13,016 bases of DNA from Bdellovibrio sp. CG10_big_fil_rev_8_21_14_0_10_47_8 (GTDB lineage Bacteria > Bdellovibrionota > Bdellovibrionia > Bdellovibrionales > Bdellovibrionaceae), in contig PEZR01000152.1 in NCBI GenBank assembly GCA_002773975.1, positions 1-13,016 of the forward strand. The letters run 5' to 3'. Shown one piece after another: positions 1-6,686 of the stretch (position 1 is its first letter; every line of letters begins with the position of its first letter). Below the pieces are notes generated by a model. That model was not told the origin of the DNA and searched no databases. It was given only the letters and a program-made list of their open reading frames with translations. A program made the position numbers and the translations under genes.

Positions 1-112
1 TAAGACTTTTTGAATCTATCTGCAGTTAAATGAAGAGAACCCCTATATGCGCCCTGGGATTGCGCAACCCCTTCTAGCGATTTTCTAACTTTCTGTTTTT
101 AAGAATTAAATT
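1..112. other. Left-edge non-coding stretch beyond tRNA-Pro
   Basis: This AT-rich stretch contains no supported gene. An imperfect inverted repeat, GGGATTGCGCAACCCC at 56-71, could fold in a transcript leaving the tRNA gene, but no T-run follows it in either direction. It may help end or process the tRNA transcript; that is only a possibility. Confidence 0.25.
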
Positions 113-189
113 TGGTCTGCGTGACTGGATTTGAACCAGCGACCCCCAGCACCCCAAGCTGGTGCTCTACCAAGCTGAGCCACACGCAG
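113..189 (-). tRNA. tRNA-Pro (anticodon GGG), CCA encoded
   Basis: Read on the minus strand, the sequence folds into a complete 77-nt cloverleaf. It has a 7-bp acceptor stem CTGCGTG/CACGCAG and a D stem GCTC/GAGC with a GG-containing loop. The anticodon stem CCAGC/GCTGG closes the loop TTGGGGT. The variable region is GGGTC, and a T arm has loop TTCAAAT. Loop positions 34-36 are GGG, which reads proline CCC (and CCU by wobble). A G follows the anticodon at position 37, as is usual in tRNA-Pro. The discriminator is A, and the CCA end is encoded (positions 115-113). It lies downstream of the merR-like gene on the same strand but has a plausible promoter of its own. Confidence 0.96.
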
Positions 190-211
190 ACGTCCTTTTG
201 GGATAGCCAAA

Positions 212-240
212 AAGATAGGTTTTTCACGGCCACAAATCAA
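212..240 (-). promoter_or_regulatory. Probable sigma-70-type promoter for tRNA-Pro
   Basis: On the minus strand a TTGATT box (235-240) is followed by exactly 17 bases and then TATCTT (212-217), close to the -35 and -10 consensus. Initiation about 7 bases further on would fall near 205, giving a leader of roughly 16 nt before the mature tRNA 5' end at 189. The position, spacing and short leader all suit a tRNA promoter. This is inferred from sequence only, and read-through from the merR-like gene could also contribute. Confidence 0.5.
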
Positions 241-307
241 CTACATAACGCAGCATTGCTACCAAAAAAGGGAAGTCACTTATTAACGTGGGCTTGAGGT
301 TTTTGGG

Positions 308-862
308 CTAACCAACGAGGCGTTTGATTTTTCGGATTTGGATCAGGATGTCATCAAACTGATCTTGCAGACCTTCAATTTTTTGAGTCATTGAGCTGAT
401 CTCGCGATCTTTTTTGACTTCAGAGCGTACAAAAGATTTCAGGTCCTTCAATGCTCCCCGTGCGCCCTCGATTGAAAATCGATCTCGGTGCAAAAGCTTG
501 CGAATCAAATAAGCATTCTCGACATCTTTGCGAGTATAATAGCGCTGATTGTTAGAAGCCTTTTTAGGCTTTAAAACTTCGAACTCGCTTTCCCAATAAC
601 GAAGCACGTATTGCTTGATCCCCAGCATATCGGCCACTTCACCGATCTTAAAACCCATCTTCGTGGGGATCGAGTTAATTTCTTCAAGCAGTGCTTCATC
701 ACAAAGCGCGGCTGGCAACGACATCATTGCTTCCGTCGGAACGTCGACATTCATTGACGTCGGAGCGGAGGCTGCCTTTGCGGGCTCAGCATATTTGTCC
801 TCTAAAACAACCTCGGTGGTTGGTTCAGAGTTTTCAGTAATGATTTCAATCGTTGTCGTCAT
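308..862 (-). CDS. MerR-family transcriptional regulator downstream of ihfA
   Basis: A 184-residue protein with a MerR-type winged helix-turn-helix at about residues 70-125. The sequence KIGEVADMLGIKQYVLRYWE is the DNA-recognition helix region, and NQRYYTRKDV is the wing. Residues 145-184 are charged and probably helical, consistent with a dimerisation coiled coil, and no ligand-binding domain is visible after it. MerR proteins bind promoters as dimers; the target is unknown here. Residues 1-68 form an unusual extension, Thr/Glu/Ala/Pro-rich and acidic, absent from short MerR proteins. The start is supported by GAGG six bases before the ATG. It overlaps the end of ihfA by 17 bp, so translation is probably coupled. 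Small MerR-like genes next to ihfA are known in deltaproteobacteria-like genomes. The family call is firm and the function is open. Confidence 0.88.
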   Translation of the reverse strand: MTTTIEIITENSEPTTEVVLEDKYAEPAKAASAPTSMNVDVPTEAMMSLPAALCDEALLEEINSIPTKMGFKIGEVADMLGIKQYVLRYWESEFEVLKPKKASNNQRYYTRKDVENAYLIRKLLHRDRFSIEGARGALKDLKSFVRSEVKKDREISSMTQKIEGLQDQFDDILIQIRKIKRLVG

Positions 863-1205
863 GATCGTCCTCTTCCTTGTCGATCAGGTGGGCATACTCT
901 TCTCCGTTGAGCATGGCCTTGAGCACTTGGCTCGGGCGAAAAGTTAAAACCCGACGAGCACTGATTTTGATCTGTTCGCCCGTTTGTGGGTTTCGTCCCA
1001 CGCGTTCATTTTTTCCGCGAACAACAAAGTTACCAAAACCAGAAATTTTGACTTTGTCGCCGTCATGAAGAACTGTCTTCAAAGTATTAAAAACAAGCTC
1101 CACCAGCTCGGAAGCTTCCTTCTTGGAGAATCCAATTTTCTGATAAACTTTTTCGACAATATCCGCCTTGGTCATTGTCGATTTTCCGATGTTTTGTCCT
1201 GCCAT
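846..1205 (-). CDS. ihfA: Integration host factor subunit alpha (HU/IHF family)
   Basis: A 119-residue HU/IHF-family DNA-bending protein. The core (residues 11-100) begins with MTKADIVEKVYQKIGFSKKE. It holds the conserved KISGFGNF turn and the DNA-binding beta-arm GRNPQTGEQI with its intercalating proline (about residue 73), and ends with the RRVLTFRPSQ strand. Location directly after pheT is the classic ihfA position. IHF bends DNA in nucleoid organisation, transcription and recombination. The start is uncertain: TTG at 1217, ATG at 1205 and ATG at 1175 are all in frame. The last matches the usual family start (MTKAD), and I chose 1205 as the first ATG downstream of an AAGG. The C-terminus carries an odd acidic tail (EEDDHDDND) not found in E. 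coli IhfA. Its last codons overlap the next gene. Confidence 0.9.
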   Translation of the reverse strand: MAGQNIGKSTMTKADIVEKVYQKIGFSKKEASELVELVFNTLKTVLHDGDKVKISGFGNFVVRGKNERVGRNPQTGEQIKISARRVLTFRPSQVLKAMLNGEEYAHLIDKEEDDHDDND

Positions 1206-1271
1206 GGCCACAACCAACCTTGTTATTGTTCTTCACAAATAGGCTAGCAAGTTATTGAAACGAATCAAGAA

Positions 1272-1302
1272 TTTATAGCGAATTGGCAGAATTTTATGAC
1301 AA
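1272..1302 (-). promoter_or_regulatory. Possible internal promoter for ihfA-merR
   Basis: Just past the end of pheT, on the minus strand, TTGTCA (1297-1302) is followed after 19 bases by TATAAA (1272-1277) in an AT-rich stretch. Both boxes are good matches, but the spacer is 2 bases longer than ideal. Transcription from here would give ihfA a leader of about 60 nt. The 1218-1303 gap otherwise shows nothing and no terminator is visible, so read-through from pheT is also expected. Confidence 0.33.
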
Positions 1303-1303
1303 T

Positions 1304-3769
1304 TTAACGGACTGTGATTTGATGCTGAGCTTTTAAATGCTGCAGGACCTTCTCGATGGAGGCATTCACCATCTCATCGCGCAGCGTGTCTTTTTTATCT
1401 TGATAAAGCAGTTGGAAAGTCACGGACTTGAGTCCACCCTCTAACTTTTCACCCTCATAAACATCAAAGACCCCTACAGAGCGCAGAAACTCTCCCGCGA
1501 CATCACGAATCTCCCGCCGAACCGAGCCCACCGGCAATGTTTTTTGCATCACCAAAGCCAAGTCTCTCTGAATAGATGGGAATCTTGACGGAGTCTCCAC
1601 TCGGAGTCCTCGCGGTTGCCCCTTCAGCAAAAGGTCTAAATTCATTTCCGCCAATGCGGCTGAGACCCGAACTTTTTCCTCTTCCAACAAAACCGGATGA
1701 AGAGTCCCGATAAAGCCGACCTTCTGCCCCTCCACCATCAGATGGGCGGCCTGTCCTCGGTGCAGAAAATTTGGAATCTCTCCTCGGTTCTGAACCGGAA
1801 CCCATTCATAGTCAAAAATATGAAAAGTCTTTAACCAAGTCTCCATTGCTGCCTTCAGCTCAAAGACAATAGGATTTTTGGGTTCGGGTTGCCAAAAGTT
1901 CCATGGATATCCCCATGCGCTCAGCCCCAGGCGCCAATGCTCTTTATAACTTTCAGGGCCCTCAAAAGAAAATGTCTTTCCAATTTCAAACAAACGGCCA
2001 TTTTCATTTCCCTGGTGAAAATTGCCACAGAGATTTCGAAACAATCCATAAGACAAAGTTTTCCGCAGGCAATTTTGTTCTTCATTCAATGGATTCAAAA
2101 TTTTCACGGGCATCTCACTCAAATTGAGCCCGGCCAGATTCATGTTTGCATCACTCTTGACAAAATGAAGTTCAGATTTAGCTCCCACCAACGCCAAGTG
2201 CACCGCTTGACTAAACCCTTGTCCTCGGAAAATTTCAGATGTTTTTCTTTGCAACAGGTAATTGAGATCATGAGCACTCGGCGCAAGATCTATATTGTCT
2301 GGCAACCTTTCAGGAATTTGGTCATAACCATTGAGTCGTGCGTACTCCTCAACAAGGTCCATATCCAACTCAAGATCAAACCGATAGGACGGAGGTGTGA
2401 CCCGATAATCGCCGTCCGCCAACACTTCCAACTCACAACCCAGGCCTTTCATAAAAGCCTCAAATTTTGAGCCCTCAGCTGCATAACCCAGTCGTTCCGA
2501 AACCGTTGCCAATTTAAGGTGAACCTTCTCCTTGCTCTGTCGTGCAGGGTAGACATCATAGGGCTCTGACAGAGCCTCTCCCCCGGCGACTGATAAAATC
2601 ATCTCTGTCGCGCGCTCCAGTGCAAACAACGAGCCCTCTGGGTCAACTCCGCGAGCGAAACGATAACCAGAATCGGTATTCAGACCATGTGCCCTCAAAC
2701 TCTTTCGAACCGACATCGGAGAAAAATAAGCCGACTCTAGAAACAGAGAAGTGGTTGTTTCTGTCACACCCGAATTTTTTCCGCCAATCACGCCGGCGAC
2801 GCACAAGCTGCGCTGGGTGTCACGGATCATCAGTTCTTCACCGGACAGAGTCAGCTCCGTCCCATCCAAGGTCGTGAATTTCTCTTGCGGTTGAGCTAAT
2901 TCCACGATCACTTTTTTCCCATTAATTTTTTCCGCATCGAAGGCATGCAAAGGTTGCCCCAGCTCAATCATCACATAGTTAGTGCAATCAACAACATTGT
3001 TGATGGAATTGACCCCCACGGACTCCAGACGTTTCTGGAGCCAATCGGGACTCGGGCCCACCTTAACCCCCATCAAACAACGACCCGTATAACGTGGGCA
3101 TAGATCTGAGTTTTTAACTTCTAAAGCCATCTCATTTCTGCTGGAGAGCGAAGACACCTTTAAGGCATCCGCACTTCCCATTTTCAACTGCGGCTTCTTG
3201 AGCCCACGCCCTAAAAGACAAGCAATTTCTCGAGCCAAACCAAAATGGCTCAGACAGTCCGCCCGATTGGCCGTGACCTTCAGCTCAAAAATGACGTCAT
3301 CCAATCCTCGGTATTCGGCGAAGGATCTTCCGATGGGAGCATCTTCTGGCAAGATTTCAATGCCGTCACTTTTTTCCGTCAGACCGAGTTCTTTCAATGA
3401 ACAAAGCATACCGCCGCTCTCGATCCCGCGAACAACAGCTCTCTCAATCGAAAAATTTCCCGGCAATACCGCCCCGGGGAGAGCCACCACCACACGGTCA
3501 TTGGTTTTGTGGTTCTGAGCTCCACAAACAATCTGATGAACAACCCCTTCACCCGTCATCACTCGGCACAAGGACAATTTATCCGCATTGGGGTGCCGAT
3601 CTTTTTCCAAAATCATTCCAACAACGACAAAACGGAAGCTTTCAGATCGATTTTGAATGTCCTCGACCTCAAGCCCTGCTTTGGTCAACAGGTCTGCCAA
3701 TGCCGCAGGCTTTTTGATAAATTCAGAGACATCAACAAAATCATTTAACCACTTCAAAGATATCTTCAT
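1304..3769 (-). CDS. pheT: Phenylalanine--tRNA ligase beta subunit
   Basis: An intact 821-residue beta subunit, close to the usual ~800 residues. It starts with the family's MKISLKWLNDFVDV. An EMAP/Arc1p-like tRNA-binding domain follows (about 40-150; HPNADKLSLCRV, IVCGAQN, GIESGGMLCS). The B3/B4 editing region covers about 205-390 (INNVVDCTNYVMIELGQPLH, DSGYRFARGVD). Next are the B5 domain (about 400-475), the inactive synthetase-like core, and a C-terminal ferredoxin-fold anticodon-binding domain from about 730 (PSRFPSIQRDLALVM). With PheS it forms the cytosolic alpha2beta2 enzyme that charges tRNA-Phe, and the beta subunit clears mischarged Tyr-tRNA. The ATG lies 41 bp after the pheS stop, with only a weak AGG upstream, so coupling to pheS is likely. 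Confidence 0.98.
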   Translation of the reverse strand: MKISLKWLNDFVDVSEFIKKPAALADLLTKAGLEVEDIQNRSESFRFVVVGMILEKDRHPNADKLSLCRVMTGEGVVHQIVCGAQNHKTNDRVVVALPGAVLPGNFSIERAVVRGIESGGMLCSLKELGLTEKSDGIEILPEDAPIGRSFAEYRGLDDVIFELKVTANRADCLSHFGLAREIACLLGRGLKKPQLKMGSADALKVSSLSSRNEMALEVKNSDLCPRYTGRCLMGVKVGPSPDWLQKRLESVGVNSINNVVDCTNYVMIELGQPLHAFDAEKINGKKVIVELAQPQEKFTTLDGTELTLSGEELMIRDTQRSLCVAGVIGGKNSGVTETTTSLFLESAYFSPMSVRKSLRAHGLNTDSGYRFARGVDPEGSLFALERATEMILSVAGGEALSEPYDVYPARQSKEKVHLKLATVSERLGYAAEGSKFEAFMKGLGCELEVLADGDYRVTPPSYRFDLELDMDLVEEYARLNGYDQIPERLPDNIDLAPSAHDLNYLLQRKTSEIFRGQGFSQAVHLALVGAKSELHFVKSDANMNLAGLNLSEMPVKILNPLNEEQNCLRKTLSYGLFRNLCGNFHQGNENGRLFEIGKTFSFEGPESYKEHWRLGLSAWGYPWNFWQPEPKNPIVFELKAAMETWLKTFHIFDYEWVPVQNRGEIPNFLHRGQAAHLMVEGQKVGFIGTLHPVLLEEEKVRVSAALAEMNLDLLLKGQPRGLRVETPSRFPSIQRDLALVMQKTLPVGSVRREIRDVAGEFLRSVGVFDVYEGEKLEGGLKSVTFQLLYQDKKDTLRDEMVNASIEKVLQHLKAQHQITVR

Positions 3770-3810
3770 CGCTGCAAACCTATTCCGGGTCTTTGATTCA
3801 TTTCAGAGAC

Positions 3811-4851
3811 TCACTCAAACTGTTGATTGAATTTCAGATTGTTCTCAACAAAAAGACGAATGTCTTCCACTCCATATTTAATGATCGCCATACGTTCAAT
3901 GCCAAAGCCAAAAGCAAAACCCTGCCATTCGGGATACTGAACTCCGGTAAAACCAAAAACTTTGGGATTGATCAGGCCACACCCCCCGATCTCGATCCAT
4001 CCAGAACTTTTGCACAAACTGCAGCCCTTGCCTTTGCAAATGGGGCATGTGCAGTCAATTTCCGCCGAAGGCTCCGTGAACGGAAAAAAGCTCGGACGAA
4101 ATCGAGTCTTCAATCCAGCACCGAAAAATTCGCGCACAAAAAAACTGACAGTGCCCTTCAGGTCCGCCATAGAAACGTGACGATCCACACACATCCCTTC
4201 AATCTGATGAAAATGCGGCAAATGAGAAATATCGCTGTCACATCGAAAGACAGCTCCTGTTCCCAGAATTCTCAGGGGTGGTCTTTCCGACTCCATGGAA
4301 TGAATTTGAATCGGCGAAGTATGTGTTCTCAACACATGGGTGGGGTCGATGAAAAAAGTGTCCTGCATATCCCGAGCCGGATGGTTCGCAGGAATATTCA
4401 GAGCCTCGAAATTGTAAAAATCCTTTTCAATCCAGGGCCCCTGGCGCAAAGAATAGCCCAGGCGAGACATAATCCGAACAATCTCATCGGTGACCTTAGC
4501 GACCGGATGCTCCGACCCCTGATTCCCACCCCCAACAGCTGGTAAGGTTAAATCCATCTCCTCATTGGCCATTTTTTCTTCGATCTCGTGAGCTTTTAAT
4601 TTCAGCTCGGCCTGCTGATAGGATTGCTCCAAAGCCTGCTTGACCTCATTGACCAACTTGCCAAACAGAGGCTTCTCTTCTTTGGGCAAGGAGGCCATCT
4701 CCTTCATGATCTCCGTCAAGAAACCATTCTTTCCTAAGAATTCAACTTTAACCTCGTAAAGATCTTTTGAACTTGCGGCCCCTTGCATTTTAGCCAGAGC
4801 TGACTGCCGAAGTTCTTCCAGTTTTGTTTGCGCATTTTGGGCTTGTGACAT
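3811..4851 (-). CDS. pheS: Phenylalanine--tRNA ligase alpha subunit
   Basis: A 346-residue class II synthetase catalytic subunit. Residues 1-95 form the N-terminal helical arm (KLEELRQSALAKM, FLGKNGFLTE) that contacts tRNA. The catalytic domain contains HTSPIQIHSM (about 177-186), motif 2 (VFRCDSDISHLPHFHQIEGM, 201-220) and motif 3 (GFAFGFGIERMAIIKYGVED, 311-330). It makes Phe-AMP and transfers Phe to tRNA-Phe with PheT. Between motifs 2 and 3, residues 267-280 carry C269-x2-C272-x4-C277-x2-C280, a possible zinc-binding knuckle. E. coli PheS lacks it, but other bacterial PheS proteins have one. The ATG start fits the family N-terminus, although its Shine-Dalgarno is poor. The divergent rsmG start lies only 17 bp away, so its promoter must lie within rsmG coding sequence. 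Confidence 0.98.
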   Translation of the reverse strand: MSQAQNAQTKLEELRQSALAKMQGAASSKDLYEVKVEFLGKNGFLTEIMKEMASLPKEEKPLFGKLVNEVKQALEQSYQQAELKLKAHEIEEKMANEEMDLTLPAVGGGNQGSEHPVAKVTDEIVRIMSRLGYSLRQGPWIEKDFYNFEALNIPANHPARDMQDTFFIDPTHVLRTHTSPIQIHSMESERPPLRILGTGAVFRCDSDISHLPHFHQIEGMCVDRHVSMADLKGTVSFFVREFFGAGLKTRFRPSFFPFTEPSAEIDCTCPICKGKGCSLCKSSGWIEIGGCGLINPKVFGFTGVQYPEWQGFAFGFGIERMAIIKYGVEDIRLFVENNLKFNQQFE

Positions 4852-4868
4852 ATGGTCAAAGATACTCC

Positions 4869-5678
4869 ATGGCTCATAAAAACAAAAGCAATATCTCTCC
4901 CTACAAAACCCAGCGCCCCGAGTCGGCTACCACTCCGCGAGACCTGCGTGGGAAACACAAAAAACCCCAGCAAATTTACTCGGTGGAAGAAGCCAATGAC
5001 CGCTTGGCAGATATCTTTCGCAACCACAATTTCACGAGCGTGAGCCACACACAAAGACAACAGTTGGCTCATTTTTATCGCCTCCTCATGGAGAGCCAAG
5101 AAAAAGAAAACTTCACGCGCCTTCTGACAATCAAAGACATTGGCATTCGCCATTTTATTGATTGCCTGATTGTCCCCCAGCTCACGGAACTTCAATTTCC
5201 TCTGATGGATCTGGGCTCAGGCCCTGGCTTCCCAGGAATACCGTTGAAAATTTTCTACCCTGATCAAAAAATTATTCTCGCCGAAGGGGTCCAACGACGG
5301 GTCGAGTTTCTCAAATCTATTCGGGAAAAAATGCAACTTCAAAAACTGGACATCATTGGCAGAAATATCAACCCATACTTTGCCTATCCGGTTCAAGGAG
5401 TGATCACTCGAGCGGTCGAAGATGTTCGCAATACATTGAACAATGTTCTGACCAGTTTGCAAACCGGCGGTCGAGTCTATTTTATGAAAGGCCCCAAGGT
5501 TGATCCAGAACTGGCCGTGGCAGAGAAAGAAGTGGGTGAATTTTATACTCTTGAAAAAGACATCGCCTACACCTTGCCCGAGACCTCCCACCAGCGACGT
5601 TTGCTGGTTTACCGCAAAATTAAAATGGCCCCGCTCCCAGACTTTGACGAGGAGCCTTGGCCCGAGGACGGCCCGTGA
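4869..5678 (+). CDS. rsmG: 16S rRNA (guanine-N7)-methyltransferase RsmG
   Basis: A 269-residue RsmG/GidB-type enzyme, which uses S-adenosylmethionine to methylate N7 of G527 (E. coli numbering) in 16S rRNA. The Rossmann motif I is DLGSGPGFPGIPL (114-126). RRVEFLKSI (143-151), TRAVEDV (180-186) and GGRVYFMKGPK (200-210) follow in family order. The E. coli protein has 207 residues. The excess here is a basic, probably disordered N-terminal stretch of about 40 residues and a short acidic Pro-rich C-terminus. The ATG at 4869 is preferred. An upstream TTG at 4824 would run into pheS, and a GTG at 4983 would match the family start better but has no Shine-Dalgarno. It forms a pair with the following methyltransferase gene. 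In many bacteria rsmG sits beside mnmG instead. Confidence 0.92.
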   Translation: MAHKNKSNISPYKTQRPESATTPRDLRGKHKKPQQIYSVEEANDRLADIFRNHNFTSVSHTQRQQLAHFYRLLMESQEKENFTRLLTIKDIGIRHFIDCLIVPQLTELQFPLMDLGSGPGFPGIPLKIFYPDQKIILAEGVQRRVEFLKSIREKMQLQKLDIIGRNINPYFAYPVQGVITRAVEDVRNTLNNVLTSLQTGGRVYFMKGPKVDPELAVAEKEVGEFYTLEKDIAYTLPETSHQRRLLVYRKIKMAPLPDFDEEPWPEDGP

Positions 5679-6448
5679 AAAAATACTCCGTTGAAAGCCG
5701 AGACAACAAACAGTTCCGGATGTTTCACAGCCTCACAACCTCGAAGGGCCTCAAACAAGAAGGCCTGTTTATTCTTTCGGGACCTCAGTTGGTTCAAGAA
5801 TTTCTTAAAAAACCAACCCTAAAAATAAATGCCGAGCTGATCTCGTCAAAAATGCAGAGCCTTCGGGGAGCCGACAAACTCTTGTCTCCCGAATTGGATT
5901 TTCCTGTATTCAGTTTCAACACGGAACTCTTCAACGAACTGGATGTCCTTGGAACCCACTCGCCCCTCTTGGTGCTCGAACAGCCAAGCCTGGCGACCTG
6001 GAATTTTGATCAAAAAATTTCTGGACTCCATCTCTTGTGTCCACTGGGCGATCCCGGCAACTTGGGCGCAGTTCTTCGAAGCGCAGAGGCCTTCGGTGTC
6101 GAAAAAGTGATTCTATTGCAAGAGAGCGCTCATCCATTTTTACCCAAGTCAGTCAAAGCTTCCTCTGGCAGCGTCTGCCGACTGCCCCTATTCAAGGGCC
6201 CATCTAGCAAACAACTTCCCCGCTTCCAACACGCCGAGCTCGTAGGCCTCGACATGAAAGGGAAAAAACTTTCTGAATTCCAGTGGCCAAAGTCTTGTTA
6301 CTTGCTCGTTGGCGAAGAGGGTGCAGGTCTTCCCAATCATGCCGATCTTCAAAAAATATCTATTCCAACCAAAGGAGTCGAGTCTCTCAATGCCAGCATT
6401 GCGACCAGCCTGGCCCTTTACGACCACGCCTTAAAAAAATCCCTTTAA
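5675..6448 (+). CDS. TrmH/SpoU-family RNA 2'-O-methyltransferase
   Basis: A 257-residue SPOUT-class (trefoil-knot) methyltransferase. All three SpoU motifs are present: PGNLGAVLRSAEAFGV (128-142, with the catalytic-type Asn and Arg), LLVGEEGAGLP (210-220), and ISIPTKGVESLNASIATSLA (228-247). The N-terminal 100 residues (KQEGLFILSGPQLVQEF) match the substrate-binding domain common in 23S rRNA and tRNA members such as RlmB and TsnR. It should transfer a methyl group from S-adenosylmethionine to a ribose 2'-OH; the target RNA cannot be read from sequence. The GTG start overlaps the rsmG stop (GTGA) and has GAGGA six bases before it, so the genes are translationally coupled. A TTG 18 bases upstream is a poorer start. 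Confidence 0.92.
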   Translation: MKKYSVESRDNKQFRMFHSLTTSKGLKQEGLFILSGPQLVQEFLKKPTLKINAELISSKMQSLRGADKLLSPELDFPVFSFNTELFNELDVLGTHSPLLVLEQPSLATWNFDQKISGLHLLCPLGDPGNLGAVLRSAEAFGVEKVILLQESAHPFLPKSVKASSGSVCRLPLFKGPSSKQLPRFQHAELVGLDMKGKKLSEFQWPKSCYLLVGEEGAGLPNHADLQKISIPTKGVESLNASIATSLALYDHALKKSL

Positions 6449-6686
6449 AATTTTTCTTCATCCCGCCTTCGACCAATGCGAATCAAGAGATGAGCCCCAC
6501 AGACGAGTGTAAAATTCCCCGAAGCAGAACGCGAGGAGTGGAAAAAAGCCCCGCGCCAGACGCCTCCTGCAACAGATCGACTCTAGAAACGGAATGACTT
6601 TTGTATATTCAACTTGATGCCGGCCTCTTGAGGGAGACCCTTCCTTCGGGCCGGCAGTAGATCTCTTCCACCCTAAGGAGAAATAT
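6449..6686 (+). promoter_or_regulatory. Upstream region of the superoxide dismutase gene
   Basis: This 238-bp gap is the largest non-coding stretch in the window. No clear terminator for the trmH-like gene is visible. A TATATT box at 6604-6609 could be the -10 element of a sod promoter, but no convincing -35 lies 16-18 bases upstream, so an activator-dependent promoter is possible. Transcription from it would start near 6615, just before the hairpin described separately. A strong Shine-Dalgarno AAGGAG ends six bases before the ATG at 6687. I see no small ORF with a ribosome-binding site. Confidence 0.3.
6618..6656 (+). other. Stable stem-loop in the sod mRNA leader
   Basis: A perfect 8-bp GC-rich inverted repeat TGCCGGCC (6618-6625) / GGCCGGCA (6649-6656) encloses 23 bases. 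That loop contains a smaller AGGG-AGA-CCCT hairpin (6631-6641). It ends about 20 bases before the Shine-Dalgarno of the dismutase gene. No T-run follows, so it is not a typical intrinsic terminator. It may stabilise the mRNA 5' end or serve as a regulatory leader. The repeat itself is directly visible; its function is inference. Confidence 0.55.

Noticed and set aside
31..78. A 15-codon open frame starting with ATG at the left edge
   Set aside because: It is tiny, has no ribosome-binding site, and is followed by the oppositely oriented tRNA gene.
194..214. An 8-bp inverted repeat (CCTTTTGG/CCAAAAAG) considered as a terminator between the merR-like gene and tRNA-Pro
   Set aside because: On the minus strand it has no T-run after it, and it overlaps the better-supported -10 box of the tRNA promoter.
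1889..2470. A 193-codon plus-strand open frame inside pheT
   Set aside because: Antisense to conserved pheT sequence, with no family resemblance or start signal.
3793..4545. A 250-codon open frame on the plus strand opposite pheS
   Set aside because: It lies wholly antisense to a strongly conserved pheS, its translation has no recognisable domain, and no ribosome-binding site precedes it.
6449..6480. An A/T-rich stretch after the trmH-like gene considered as an intrinsic terminator
   Set aside because: T-rich bases are present, but there is no GC stem before them.
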